DNA from: Patagioenas fasciata
Taxonomy: Eukaryota > Chordata > Aves > Columbiformes > Columbidae
Direction of reading: 5' to 3'
Assembly (NCBI RefSeq): GCF_037038585.1
Contig: NC_092523.1
Location: 26,169,501 to 26,233,500, forward strand
Length of the DNA stretch: 64,000 nt
Both the position numbers and the translations under genes were made by a program. The notes under the pieces are model-generated. The model worked only from the letters and a program-made list of their open reading frames with translations. It did not search any database and was not told the origin of the DNA. This document shows, in pieces, positions 36,201-49,685 of this stretch; positions within the stretch are counted from its first letter, which is position 1, and every line of letters starts with the position of its first letter.

Positions 36201-38039
36201 ATCTCACCCCTGGCTCAGCCGTGTCACTAGCCACAGTGGCCTCAGCCCCCATAAGCAGACAATAAGAAATCTGGTTATTCTGTTCATTAATGAGATTTTG
36301 TGCTCTGTAGCTGACACTGGCTAGTATTCCTCCTGCTGTTTTCCACAGCAGAAGATGAATCCCTTAGCACTCAAGACCATTTACTTCTGACTCGCCAGCG
36401 AGGAGAAGGATTGAGAAGGGTGTACATCTGCACCCACCTCACTCAGACTGGCAGCTGTTAGTTAAGACTGGCTCAGCTTTGCAATGCATCCTCCTTTGCT
36501 TGACCTTGAGCAATTCTTCACTCCAAGTTCATTGCAGGGCATTTCTAAATTGATGCTCAACTGTCAAAAAGATGTAACAAATGATAGGGAAACTGCTGAC
36601 GAACTAGATGGCAGTGTGAATTTCTTATAACATTAACAGAGATGCCTTCTCTGCCTGAGATTTGGACAAGTGTGCAGTATAACACGACTTGGACCACTTT
36701 AGCTCATATGCTCATTTATTTCAATAGTCAGCTGAAAGCCAGTGAAATCTGCATGGACAGCCTGTGAAGACAAGTTGTTGGGGTGCGGTGAGCTGGAAGA
36801 AGAGCGAGGGGTGAGAAGATGGTGTTAGTAATGAGGAACTGATCTTGGTGTTCGAGACTGCAAATTTGGATGTTCATAATTAGATGGTAAAATAAAACCA
36901 GCATGCATTCTTAATGAGAGCAGCCAGTAGAAAGCATAAGAATCGACATTACACGGAGAAGGTGTTAAAGACTGCCTAAACTGACCTCTCGTGCCTGCCA
37001 AAAGCAGGGAAGAGAAAAAAAAATATAGCAAATATCCCATTACATTTAAAATCCCTCTCAATTGTATTTTCCAGGTGAAGTGGAAAACCATTTTACTTCT
37101 GTTAATCTGCATCTGAAAAACTATTGTATGTCTTTCAGTTTTATTTTGAAAGAATATTTCTTCCAGAAAGAAAGAAAGTGCCACTTCCATACAGCCCTGG
37201 GATGCATGCCTCTGCCTGAACAACAAGAGATAAAACAAGGCAACTGCGTGTCTCTCATTTAAGCGATGCTACCACATGCTCCTGCGGCTTTTATTTTTGT
37301 CTGTGCTCCCTAACTTTTCGCCTACTTAATAGAAAGTAACTCTTCTTGTCCTCCCTTTCATTCATTATGTTTTCAGGACAGGGACATCCCCTTTAAACCT
37401 CTTTACACATTCATACTGCTGATAAAACAACAGGGGAGCCCCCAGTGAGCACGGATAGCAGTTTGTGTCACTAAAATGCTAAATACTGACCTGCAAAACA
37501 CAAAAAAAAGTTGAAATCAGGGACTGCGGCTTCGCCAGGCTGAACCACCAGCCCTCCGCAAAGCTCCCACCAGCTCCTTCTCCCCAAGGTAGGCAAAGAA
37601 ACCTGCCTCCCCGAATTCTCATGGGTTTTTAACCAGAAGCATGTAAAAAACAGCTAATTAAGCCTCGGTCTGCTGCAGCTATGTGTTTCAGTAAGTTTTT
37701 GTACTCAGGTTGGTTTAGCAAACTAATCTGGCACCCCCAAGCTGCCAGCAAAGGTGTGCCGCAAATTCAAAGGGGTTCTCGTGCCAAACACTGGGCGACT
37801 GCACTCGAGGCTCCCTCTTCCCGAAGTACCTTCAACACTTTGAAGCTGAACAACAGAACAAGGCCAGAGATCAGACCAAAACATCCAGAACATCAAAGGA
37901 AACCAAAGAAGTGGTTAAATGTGAACATCAAGAAAAAGGACAAAAAAGAAAGCACATGAAAAAGTGTTTGTCACAACCCTTGATGGCTGCTTTATCTACG
38001 CTGCGGCTGTGGTAGGCTCTTTGGAAATGCGATGCTCTG

Positions 38040-38165
38040 AAAGTATAAAGGAGACAGGATTTGTAGGGAAAAGTAATATCTTTTATTAGATCATCCGATA
38101 GAGTCAGGAAAAAGAGTCAAGCCTTCGGCACACAAAACCTTCTAGAAAACTTGTCTGACTTTTTC
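38040..38165. repeat. probable ancient interspersed repeat
   Basis: The stretch with GTAATATCTTTTATTAGATC followed by AAAGAGTCAAGCCTTCGGCA and CACAAAACCTTCT resembles a dispersed repeat seen in many reptile and bird genomes. The family name is not certain and I have no alignment. Confidence 0.35.
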
Positions 38166-39281
38166 AATTACATTGATATTAACTCTACCTGCAAATCCCA
38201 CTTTGCTTTGGCTGCTTCCAGCCACCATGAACATCTTCTCTGTAGGTTACTGTCTCTCTACATTTGAGGTTTTTTTTCACCCTCATTCTTCCATCTTTCA
38301 GTGAAGTATTTTTTGCTGCCAGGCTTGTGAGGTAAGAATAATTACTGTATCACACACTGCTTTACCTTACTTACTTGTACCTTTTCACTACTTTCCGGCT
38401 GGCTGGATCCAAACCACATCACAAAGCTGGGAGGCACCTGGAGGCAAACCCTCACTCAAGACTCCTGGCCTTTGCTTTAACCATCTGGAAATATTTTCTC
38501 CCGTCTAGGCTGAAAGCTGTGAGAAGATTATACTGACAACAGCGAAGAAGAACTGCTTAATATCCTTAGATATTAGATGGTCTACACCCAGGTCTTACAT
38601 GCAGTTTCACAAATAAGTCTTTAATTTTACTATTGGGAATGTATCAGAGCCCTAGTAATTTTCATACAGAGGAAAGAGATTAGGAAACATTTTTCTGCTC
38701 ATATAGATAGATTACTTTGCTCTGTTCTTGACAGTCTCAAAACCCTGAAAAGACAATGACAAGTTTGCCAAAGTTCTTCCAGAAATTACTGAATCTTTAA
38801 GTAAGTATTTTTTTAAAACAAGACAAAAAACCACACTGAACAAAAATGTTTCTCCTTTTTTTCAGTTGGACTGAAAATCTTCAGTTAATGTTTTTGTCTT
38901 AAAAAAAAAAAAATCAGGAAAACTGCACAAATTGCAAGATGTCATATTGTTCTAAATCCAAACCACTGAAACATGAATTTTACTTCATTTATGCTATAGC
39001 TGAAACAATTAATATTTCACACAAATTTAAGTATTGTTTCAGTCAAGTCAAATGGGTATTTTTTGAGATAAAAACACCCCAACAACCAAGGCATATGCAA
39101 TATTTCACCCATGTAATTGCTGTTCTCCAGTGGTGTCTGTCAAAGGGTCATGCTAGGCTAGGGGCAAAAAGAACCTACAGGACTTAAAGGTTTTTACAGC
39201 AACGGGGCAGAGTCCTGAAAACAGAAAAACTTATTTTCTGTGTTCAAAAGCTACAGGAGGATGTTTTGTGTAATATTCATT

Positions 39282-39332
39282 AAGAAAAAAAAAAAAAAAG
39301 AAAAAGAAAAAAAAAGGAAGAAAAAAAAGAAG
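39282..39332. repeat. A-rich low-complexity tract
   Basis: About 50 bases made almost entirely of A with scattered G on the + strand. A second run of A occurs at about 39500. Confidence 0.8.
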
Positions 39333-40439
39333 TTGTTGCTTTTACATCTGCTGAGAAAACACGCTTCTTCCCAGTAGTCTCTTTGTGAGCCAGGCAAATG
39401 GTGCTTTGCAGAGCTTGAGGCAGAGATGTACAGTGGTAACTATTTTTAGACCTCAAATTCTCATGGATTTTAAAAGGGGCTTTTGCATATGGAAAGTAAA
39501 AAAAAAAAAAAAAAGCAAAGTATTTCAGGAAAAGGATAAAGTGATTCATAGACAGTTACAGAGCAGAAGGAAGGGTTGGTGCTTTTATCTGCTGCTGACA
39601 GAGTTGCTGGTGGGTGCCCATGAGGAGGGCACGGCGTATGTCTCCCCGCACCCCGCGGGCTCCCTGGCCAGCCTCAGCAAGCAGCTCCGGTCTGGCTTCC
39701 CCAGGGATGAGAGGGAAACCACCTACGTCAAAAATATGTGCTCTTTCAGTAGCCTGATGGGACAGCACAGTAGCCTCCATGCTCATCTAGCTGCCACCAC
39801 AGCTGCTAATTGCCTTGCCTGGCCTGCCAGGTGCCCAGCACGGGACACGTGGATGAGCAAGGAAGAAAGTTTGTGCTCTGAGATGACTCTGATGTGATGG
39901 ATGGTGGCAAACACCACTGAAACCCTCTGCAGAGAGCCTTCTGGCTCCCTCCTGAGGCACATGTCTTGAGTGGCAAAAAAAGCCTGCTCACAGAATGAGC
40001 ATTGTGCCTGGTTACATACAGAGTTGTGTGTTTCAAGTCCCACAAAAATTTCTGCCAGCTTCTTTGGTAGCAGAAGCTCATTGGAGCAAAACCAGCACTG
40101 GAGGCAGAGACTTCCTTTAGATGTTTGATCAGCCTTTCTCAATGGTGGCTGAGGGACTGTTTGGGGAGCTCAGACCTCTGTTCTAACATGTAGCAAAATC
40201 TGAGGGCACCTTCTGTGGCTCTTAACACTTCCCCAAACACATAGGTCACTTCAGACCTATCTGTATATGTCACCCAGATGGCAGCAGATGCAGCTGCTGA
40301 TGATTTTATGTTGGCTGATGAGGTCATACATCCTTGTACATTTATTTTATGTTTGTCTGCTTCCTTTGATATACCACTAACAAGGTGTTTGATCACTCCC
40401 AAGAGGTGAAAAAGGACTACGTTTACATATATTTCTCTC

Positions 40440-41330
40440 TCTTTCAGAATGCGATGAAGGGTAACTGTGATGACCCAGGCAAATACTGGCTGCTTAGCCT
40501 CACATTAATCCTAGTAAAATACAGGCAATTGCAACAGGATTCAATTGACTAAGAGCTAAAGAACATGAATATAATTAATGCCAGTCAAAACGGTCTTACG
40601 GAAAGTGGATCTTGTCAAGACTAACCCGATTGTCATTCTTGGATGAGATTATAGGTTTGCTTGAAAAAGTTGGGTTGAAGAGATGTACTATAACTAGACT
40701 CCTGAAGGACATTTAGCTTACAACCATGAGTTATCTGATTGCAGAAGCAGCAACACATAACATCAGTAGACTAGAGCACACACGGATTAAGAACCTGCTA
40801 CAGACACCTCAAGTATTTGTCACTGGGGGAATCATCATGAACAGAGGTGTTTCTAGCAAGGCTCACCAGGGAATGACAGCAGCCTCAATATCATTCAACA
40901 CTTCTAACCAGGATCACAAAGTTAATTTAAAAACAACCAAAAAAATTCTGGATGATACAGAAAATTGGTGAACCAGCAACAGTGGGGAAAAAAGGGCAGC
41001 CAAAGCAATCTATATCACTTAGTAAACAAACACAGCTGAATACAAAGTACTAAGTGTAGGAAGAAATGCACACAAAATGAGCAGCTCAGCTGCACAACCA
41101 ATGGCCAAATGACCAGGGTGACTGCAGGTGGGAACAAAGAAATTATTCACCTTCGCTTAGGCACGTATTTCCAGTGCCCAAGTTTCAAAGAAATGAGTAG
41201 AGGAAAGAACCACAAAAAGGTTTCAACTCATTTGAGGAATTTTAAACAACTCCGCTTAGATGGAAAGTCAGCTTTCAATCTGTAAGTACCTTCATCTGGA
41301 AAAAAAAAAGCACTCAGTCCTATACAGCAC
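40440..41330 (+). mobile_element. old CR1 LINE fragment (decayed reverse-transcriptase region)
   Basis: Several blocks occur in the order found in CR1 ORF2: a GATGACCCAGGCAAATACTG block (the region before the RT core), CTTGTCAAGACTAACCCGAT, GTACTATAACTAGACTCCTG, then GGATGATACAGAAAATTGG (the site of the D-D-T/K motif), and AAAGTACTAAGTGTAGGAAG. Stops and indels throughout mean it is dead. It lies in sense on +, opposite to BEND4. The divergence suggests an old amniote-age CR1 copy. Identified from memory of CR1 sequence, not by alignment, so the edges are approximate. Confidence 0.65.
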
Positions 41331-42956
41331 TTCATTTAGTGGAGAGAAGCACAAGTCAATGACTAGAAGCTGATTTCAGATAGCCAGGCAGGGAATACAG
41401 CAGACGTTTTCACCAGTGTAATTCCACTGGAGCCAACTGTCAGAGTAAGAGGTAGAGCCACTGCTTACCAGAGTCTCCAACCCAGGACTGGAGGCCTTCT
41501 GAGATACTACTTGACCCAAATATAAATTACGCTTTAGCCAAAACTGAAAGCATCACTGGGTTCAATACAGGTCATTGAATGAAAGCTGTAGGTGAGACTA
41601 TAGACCCTAATGGTAATTTTTGGTGTTATTCTACTGAAGCTAGGACCCAACAGCAGTCAAAGTCCACACAATTCCCTTTGTCACACACTGTTTCTGTGTG
41701 ATGTACGAACCACTACTGAATCCAGTGCGAGTGTGAGAGTTATGGCGACTCTAGATTTTGAGAGGGGTGGGGGAAGTATTCTAAACTTCGTTTTTTCTCT
41801 GCACTGCACAATGTTAGTTATGGGATTTGCTGCTACTGCCAAGGGACCAATGCACAACAGAAAACCACAATGTAATACAAATAATTCATAATACATCACT
41901 GATAGCTGGGGAAAAGAATGATGAAAACTACTGCTTGCTTTTTGCTCAGACTTTGCAACTGTGCATACATCTTTGGACAGTGGTTGGTTGCTGCCATCTT
42001 CCCTTCTGCATAGTTAGCAGCTTTGGAGTGCTTTCTCTCTTGCAGCCCGTGCGAAATGGCTTTCTCACTATTTAGGGATTAGTTCAGTGAACTTCGCATG
42101 GATCTACCCAAGGCATCTCAAACATAGATAGCAAGGGTGCAGCTCTGTAGCACTTACAGAGATTTCAGAAGTTGTTGTCTACTTATTTTCCTTTCTAAAT
42201 TTCAGTTTGCTTTTAGTAGTACTATTTGGGGTCCATTTTTGCCTGTTTAAAGTTTAGAGGATAGGTGTCCAAGATACTTTGTTCTCATCCATTATCAGTC
42301 TTCAAGTATGTCAGAGGAACTTAACAGTGAGAAGTCCTAAGTTCAAAGGGGCAAGAGAAGATTTTCCCAGAGGGTGTTTTAATTAGATGAGGTTTTCTGT
42401 CTGCTTCCTCTCCCCCAGTGGCAACTGAACTGGAGAACTTGTTGTGAAACCTTTTTTCAGGTATTATATGAAGATGAATGGGAGGAGATGTATTTATGCT
42501 TCTCATTCAACTACAAACAGTTTAAGAGATACTGTTAGAGGCAGAAGCCAGATATATTTTGGATAAAAATATGGATGTAACTTTGAATAGTTTCTTGAAG
42601 TAATCAATAAAGGAGCCCAAAAAATGAACTAGTTTTATAAACTGCAACATCACTTAAAGAACAATACAGATAATTAAGTATAAAAGCATATGTTTGAAAT
42701 TACCATGACACATCACCTGATATTTGGGATTACAAGTACATTTCATCCTGAACACAGCTCACTAGTATAGGACTCACAATTTGTATGGATAAATAGATAA
42801 TTTTCCAATGGGCACAGCTAAAGGAATTTTGGATGGAGACAAATTCCAGTGTTTGATTATTAGGACTGCGACCTTAAAAGACAACTAGAACTTCAAACAG
42901 ACTCCTTTCTAAACTGTTTTTATCAGTGAGTGACAATATTATATGGCAGAGGATTA

Positions 42957-43550
<594 letters not shown>

Positions 43551-44687
43551 TCACAGAAACCTGATGCAAAAGGTTATGCCAGGCAGTAGCAGCTAGATGA
43601 ATGTACACAACCCTTTACAGTAGCATGCATTTTATTTCTGAACACATTAAAAATATGGCTTCTGCTTTAATACTTCTGCAACACTGTGATTTAAAACAAT
43701 CCCGACTTTGCTTCTATTTTGAGAGCGCCCTTGTGCCCTTGCTGTTAATCAGAAATGCATTGTGATGATAGTCACTGCTTACTGCCATCTTCTTTCAGAG
43801 GGATTAAGACATGAAAATGAGGAAGAAAATACAAATTCCATCCGATTTGCTACAAGTAAAAGTTTAAGTTATTAATTATTTCTCTGGAAGCCTGTTTCAA
43901 GCTGCTGGTGGGCTTTATCTGTACATTTTTGCAGGACTTTGCACTACACCTTCTTCCCATGCCCTGCTCCTCTCCAACAAGACATCCAAGTGTTGTTTTT
44001 ATTCCTTTTCATCTTTACTGCACTTGCATGACATTGGACATGGGACACTTCCTGTGATCCACCCTCAGTTTTATGGACTTTGCTTCTGTTCCTCTTGGTT
44101 CCAGGATTGTGCAAGAACAACTCAAGAGTGATAAGCACAACACCCTCTTCTTACACCAAGGAAAGGTACAAAATGCACAATTTGAAGCTCCTCTGGTCAG
44201 AGGGCGAATTCGGTCCTGCTGACCTCCTGAGAGTTTATGTGTAGGCCAATATCACACAGTGGAGAGCAGTGCAGGCTTCTTCAAGCTGCTCTGGACATAA
44301 TCAGGAAACTCTGCTTGGGGCTGCGCAGCAGTTTCTGGAGCCAGCAGCTCAGCTCTGGAAACAGGATAAGGATGCCACCCTGCACCTAGTCAGCCTTCCC
44401 TCCAGTGACACGAGGTGTCACATCTCAGAGAGCAATAGCAGCTACAGCCTAAACCTCTATAGCAGGATGGTTCATTTCTGAGTGTCTGTGTATGTAGAGT
44501 CAAGCTGCTCTAACAGTTCTCAGACCCAGATGGAAAACGACCATGACATTTGGCTCTAATTGATGGTATGACTTGCTAGGTTCCCTCCCAAAAATAATGC
44601 CTTTCAAAAATTTCCTAGCTTATTCTTAGCTGAGTTCCTCTAGGTGCCTAAAATCATGCAGCTAACATTTTGCAGGAGAAAACGTGG

Positions 44688-44708
44688 AAAAAAAAAAAAA
44701 AAAAAAAA
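44688..44708. repeat. poly(A) run of 21
   Basis: Uninterrupted A21 on the + strand in BEND4 intron 1. No retrocopy could be recognised next to it. Confidence 0.9.
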
Positions 44709-47700
44709 GGAGATTTAAGTGCTGCCAAAATTGGAGAGCTCTTCTCAGGCAGGCTTGACTTTTAGAAAGTGACAAACGCATTGACTTTCGAAAAGCCAAC
44801 CTGCTACAGATGCATGAGACGAAGCACCCCAGACTTTCATTTATGTTAACTTCATCACTAGAGATGAAAGCACAGCCTCATCACACTGATAATACATAAA
44901 GAACAGAAACATTCAGAATGCCACCTTGAAGAGGTGACACTTGCCATGGTACTTCTCCACGATCCACAATTTCCTTCTGGTGGAAAATCTACTTCACACT
45001 GAGGTTAGTACAGCTGGCCTGAAGAATATTTGAAACAACACTAATTGGCATTTTCACCACTCTCCAGATCTCTGTAAAGAGGGCAGGGCTGAAGCAGCAT
45101 ACAAATGCTTTCCATCTCGAATGCAGCCCGAGGAGACCTCCCTGGCACTAACCCATGGATGTGACCTCCTGAGAACTCACCTGTATGAAGAGGGACTTGA
45201 GGCTGCTAGAACAAGCACAGGCTCAGCGCTGGGCAATGAGGCTGCCCAGGACCAAGCAGAGGGAGCCCACTGGCACCTGAAGGATTGAGGTGGCCCTAAG
45301 ACCCCTTAAAGCATCCTTGCAATCAGCCTCCTGTGCTAATGAGTCATACCACACCCTTACAGATGGGCTCAGATGAACCACGAAAGATTACTCTAACACA
45401 TCTTTGATGCAAAATACTAAGCAATGCTCTCTGCAAGTGGATGCTGGTGCCAGGTGCTCTGTAGCCTCCGTACCTGCTGTCCCTCCTTCCCTCTTACTGC
45501 ACTCACCTAAGGCCAGCTGCCTTTAACCTTTACAATGCAAGTAGAAAATAACCCAGCACAACAGGTGCAATGTAAATCAAAAGCATGGAACCCCGGTGAC
45601 ATTGTAGCTTTCTAGGTGGAACTTACTGATAAACCAAAAGAAAATGAAGAAACTCAAGCATCACTAACAACATTAAGCTGTGCTTTCTTTCCTCGATTTC
45701 TTCACTTCCCACATTTTCCCTTTAAAATTATTACAGGATGATACTGATTGGAACTTTGCAATCCTACTACGGAGCAGTTTTTCATTCATTTTAATCCTAT
45801 AATCCGATTCCAGACGTGAAGTCATATTTACTGTTTGTATTTTAATCATTATGGTCCCTGTTGACAAAACAGTTACTCATTCTTTGCATATCCTTGTTGC
45901 AAGGAGAGAAAATATGAATGAAACTGGAAAGGGATTAGATTAGTATAAGATATGTTACACTAATATTATGGTTTCTCCTAAAATATAGTGAAAAGTAACC
46001 TGACATTTCAAATATCAGTTCTGAAGAATGCTGTAATACACACTAACATCAGAAAAGATAAAATTAATCATTAGTTTTGTTGTAAAATTGAATGCATTAG
46101 GCACATCCACTGTGATAATAGCTTAGAATGTAACTGAAATTTTATACAGAAATGACAGTATTGATTTAATCTTCAGTATCAGATCAACTACAAAGACACA
46201 ATAACAGCAATTACTGTTCTTTTTCTTAACTTTAACCCATACTCAAAGATACAAAAATGAAAGTCATGACAAGGCAGGGCTATTTTGAAATGCTAGCAGA
46301 AAGATTTGCAAATGCTTTTTTTGTGGGTGCCACTGGGCAGCAATAGTGAGGGATGCTCTCAGCACACATTCTGGAAACATCCAGCTCTGTGCTGAACGAG
46401 GTACCACCACTTTAATGTGGCTTCTACACCAACAACAGTATGCGTACCCACAGTGTGAACAATCCTAATTGAGAATGATAGTTATGGTTATTTCTTGTAT
46501 AGGAGAAAAACCAGAAACAAATGCTGGCCATTTAGCATTTATCATAGAAATTGCGATTTCAGCTTTTATGGGCTGTCATTAGAAATGCAGGCACTATGCA
46601 ATATCTAGTCCCTAAGAAATGACAAAAAGTTGGTTTGATGTGAATATTATTGAATAATCACTGATCTATGATTCTTAATTGATTTACTGTAATGTGTATA
46701 TTTTCTAGGAAAGGAGGATTCTATTGAAGACTCCACCAGGCTAAAACAGTGTAAACACTTTAATAAAGTCTTATTGTGATATTCCTTTTCCTTATTACGA
46801 TGCTCACCAACCATGTAATTCTAATGACTCAGACCTTGCACTCTTTAGTCTTACAGAACTTTTAAGGACTTTAACTAGACTTTTGCCTGAAGGTAGACTT
46901 GCCAGATCAAGCCCATAAAGTGCTAATAGATCAGGATTAAATTGCTAAAAGTGTTAAGTATTCCTAACTAGATTATTTAGGAGTGCAAGCAACCAGAAGA
47001 CACTATCATATGGCAAATCAGGTACCAGTCCCTGGATATAGCATTCACCTTTACATCTTTTCCTAATTGATGCCGAACTATGGGGCTTCTTAGCTATCCA
47101 ACAGCCAGACTAAAACCAGGCTATTAGAAAGAGCAAACTTCTGAAACTCAACTTGACAACTTACACCAATGCATCAGAAAAGATATTTGGAAAGACTGGC
47201 AGGTATAACATCAGCTTTTCCTACATCCGATGATCTTTTCAATACCAGACAGCTTTATTAATAAGGTATTGTGTTGAGTCTCAATGGCTCTGGGTGCAGG
47301 TCGTGGCTCTTCCATAGTTTCCTTTGTAATCTTATACAGATGGCTTAAAAAGCCATCTGTATAACTACTGAGCGGGTCTGAATACCGTACATTTTCACCT
47401 GGGCGGAATGTATTCATTGCTATTTAATTTTCAGCAAGATTTGAAAGTCCATTTGAAATAGCAATTTCAATCACCTCACTCTTCACCTTACAGTGTTTTC
47501 TGTCTTCTCACCTGATGATTTGTATTTCCTTATTTGTCAGATTGTAATAATATTATTATTACCTTAGATCCTGGGGCAGCAGCTCTGCACCCCTCAAATG
47601 GCTTCATCCATGCATACAGACTTTCTCATTATGCTTTTAGATACGAACACTGCTGCAAACATTTACGGCTGAGTCACAAAACTCAAGAGCATTTGACACC

Positions 47701-49286
47701 CCCCCATCCTGACTAAGTGATGATTTCTGGAGCATTTTGCATGAAGATCACCAAGGCAGTCCAGCGGATGAAGACTACAAGTGTTTGGTCATTTCAGGAC
47801 TGATCCAATAGATCTACTTCCAGATGAGGGTTCCCAGCTTCTTGTATAAGGCCAAAATTATGATCTTCACCTTCTCTGTTCACATAAAAACCTTTTTTCT
47901 GTCTGGACATGATAAAGGTTGATTAACTGGTTGTGTTAAACATGCCAGGTTTTTGGCAGTGGGATAACACCTCTAAGACAGCTCTGTTCTATCTCTGCTT
48001 TCCATCTTAAAATTTAAGGCACACTGTAAGGTCTGCATCGTGATTTCCTAAGGAAATGGAGTTTCTTTGGTAGACTATGACACAGGTAAATGTAGCATGT
48101 AAATATTCACAAAGACAAACATTCTTTTCATCCAGGAAAATCTGAATAGACTAACAAAGAACTAATATTTTACAGGATAAAATGGGTATCTGTTGGTGCT
48201 TTGGATGCATCCATTTGTGTGGCTTACTCCACAGCAGCAGTCAGTATAACCACTATTCACTAGAAGAGAAAGCTCATGTTGCAGTGCAGTTCCACATCTC
48301 CCATCATAAGATGGTATTTCTCATGCAGGATCTTTCCATACAAGATGGGATCTCAAGTGAGAGCTTTCCTCATCATGGTGTAGGGTGCACACCTGCTTTT
48401 CCTCGTTCATCTAACCTCTCATCCTGCAATTCTGGAGATGGAAATCAGGGCCATATCTTCAAGACGAACTGAGGAAGAAACCGTTCATTCTTGGAAAGAG
48501 TTCTAACCATCAGGAAAAGCTTCAAAAATATGGAAGAATCCTTACTTGTAGCTGTGTTTGAGGTGCAAACTCTCAGAAACAAAGTTGGTATTCTGAATCC
48601 CAAGCAGCCAGAAATGTCATGCCTAAGGATTAAGAATCAACCACATTAAGTGTTTAAGTTGCTAACGCAGAGTTAGACATCCCAGGAATGGTGTTTTACC
48701 TGTCAGCTTGCTCACTGTTGCCCACACAAGTGAAGAGGTATCAGCAAAAGGGAGGAATCTCTGAGCTTATGAAATAGGTATCCCTATAAAACTGACCTAC
48801 AGCCCTCCACATCTTCACTCAAGTAAATAGCTGCTAAGTGCTATGGCAAAGCTAAGTGGGAAAATCATACCAGTCATGGATGGTGACTGCTCTGTGGAGA
48901 ACAACCCAGCAGACTTGCTGCTGGATACCTGCTAAGGGAAGGATCCTTCCCCACTACAACAGCCACCACTCAGGAGATGAACCTCTGGCAACAAGGTGTT
49001 CTGGAAAGGGCCAAGCCTGTGCCCCTTGCTGCTGCGGGGAACCCAGGAGATGGCTGGGCAGAGACCCTGCAGGCACTGGGCAAAGCACGGAGTGACCACG
49101 CATGGAGCACATGTAAACCATCCCATTCCCCAGGGGCAAAACCCCAGCTCTGCTTCCCCAGCAGCAGCCTGAGCAATTAAACTGGCTCACACATTTGCTA
49201 AGAGGATTCCAGGGCTCTGGACGACGTGATGGAAGTACTTCCCATACATACACAGGGCTACAAAGTTGTTGTTGAAGTGTTTGGCG

Positions 49287-49685
49287 ATGAAGACCTATGA
49301 AGAGTGTCTAAAGTCACTTGGTTCGTTCAGCCTGGAGAAGAGGAGACTAAGACACTGCTGTCTACAGCTTCCTCACAAAGGGAGGAGGAAGGGCAGGTGC
49401 CAAACTCTTCTCCTTAGCAACCAGTGACAGAACCTAAGGGGATGTCAGGAGGATGTACCAGAGGAGGTTTAGGTTGGACATGAGGAAAAGGTTCTTCGCC
49501 CAGAGGGTGCTGAAGCACTGAACAGGCTCCCCAGAGAGGTGTCACGGCCCCAAGCCTGATAGAAGGGACTGGACAACACCCTCAGACACATGGTGTGAAC
49601 TGTGGGGTTGTCATACATAGGGACAGGAGCTGGACTCTATGATTCCCATGGGTTCCTTCCAACTCAGGACATTCAATGATTCTAC
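49287..49685 (+). mobile_element. CR1 retrotransposon, 5'-truncated 3' end
   Basis: Runs from about GAAGACCTATGAAGAGTGTC through GTTCAGCCTGGAGAAGAGGA and GAGGAGGTTTAGGTTGGACA to GGGTTCCTTCCAACTCAGGA, ending in ATTCAATGATTCTACA, a decayed form of the ATTCTATG octamer repeats that end avian CR1. This is the typical bird CR1 3' UTR and end. It is inserted in BEND4 intron 1 in the opposite orientation. Its presence is the main reason to call the genome avian. Confidence 0.92.

Noticed and set aside
36825..37238. 137-codon minus-strand open frame
   Set aside because: Intronic, no motif, and no coding-like pattern I could recognise.
39385..39897. 170-codon + strand open frame in BEND4 intron 2
   Set aside because: Contains a lysine run made by a poly(A) tract and no family motif; antisense frames are equally open, so the cause is a GC-richer patch.
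48856..49253. open frames on both strands just before the CR1
   Set aside because: Several overlapping frames in a GC-richer patch; none has a recognisable motif or splice support.
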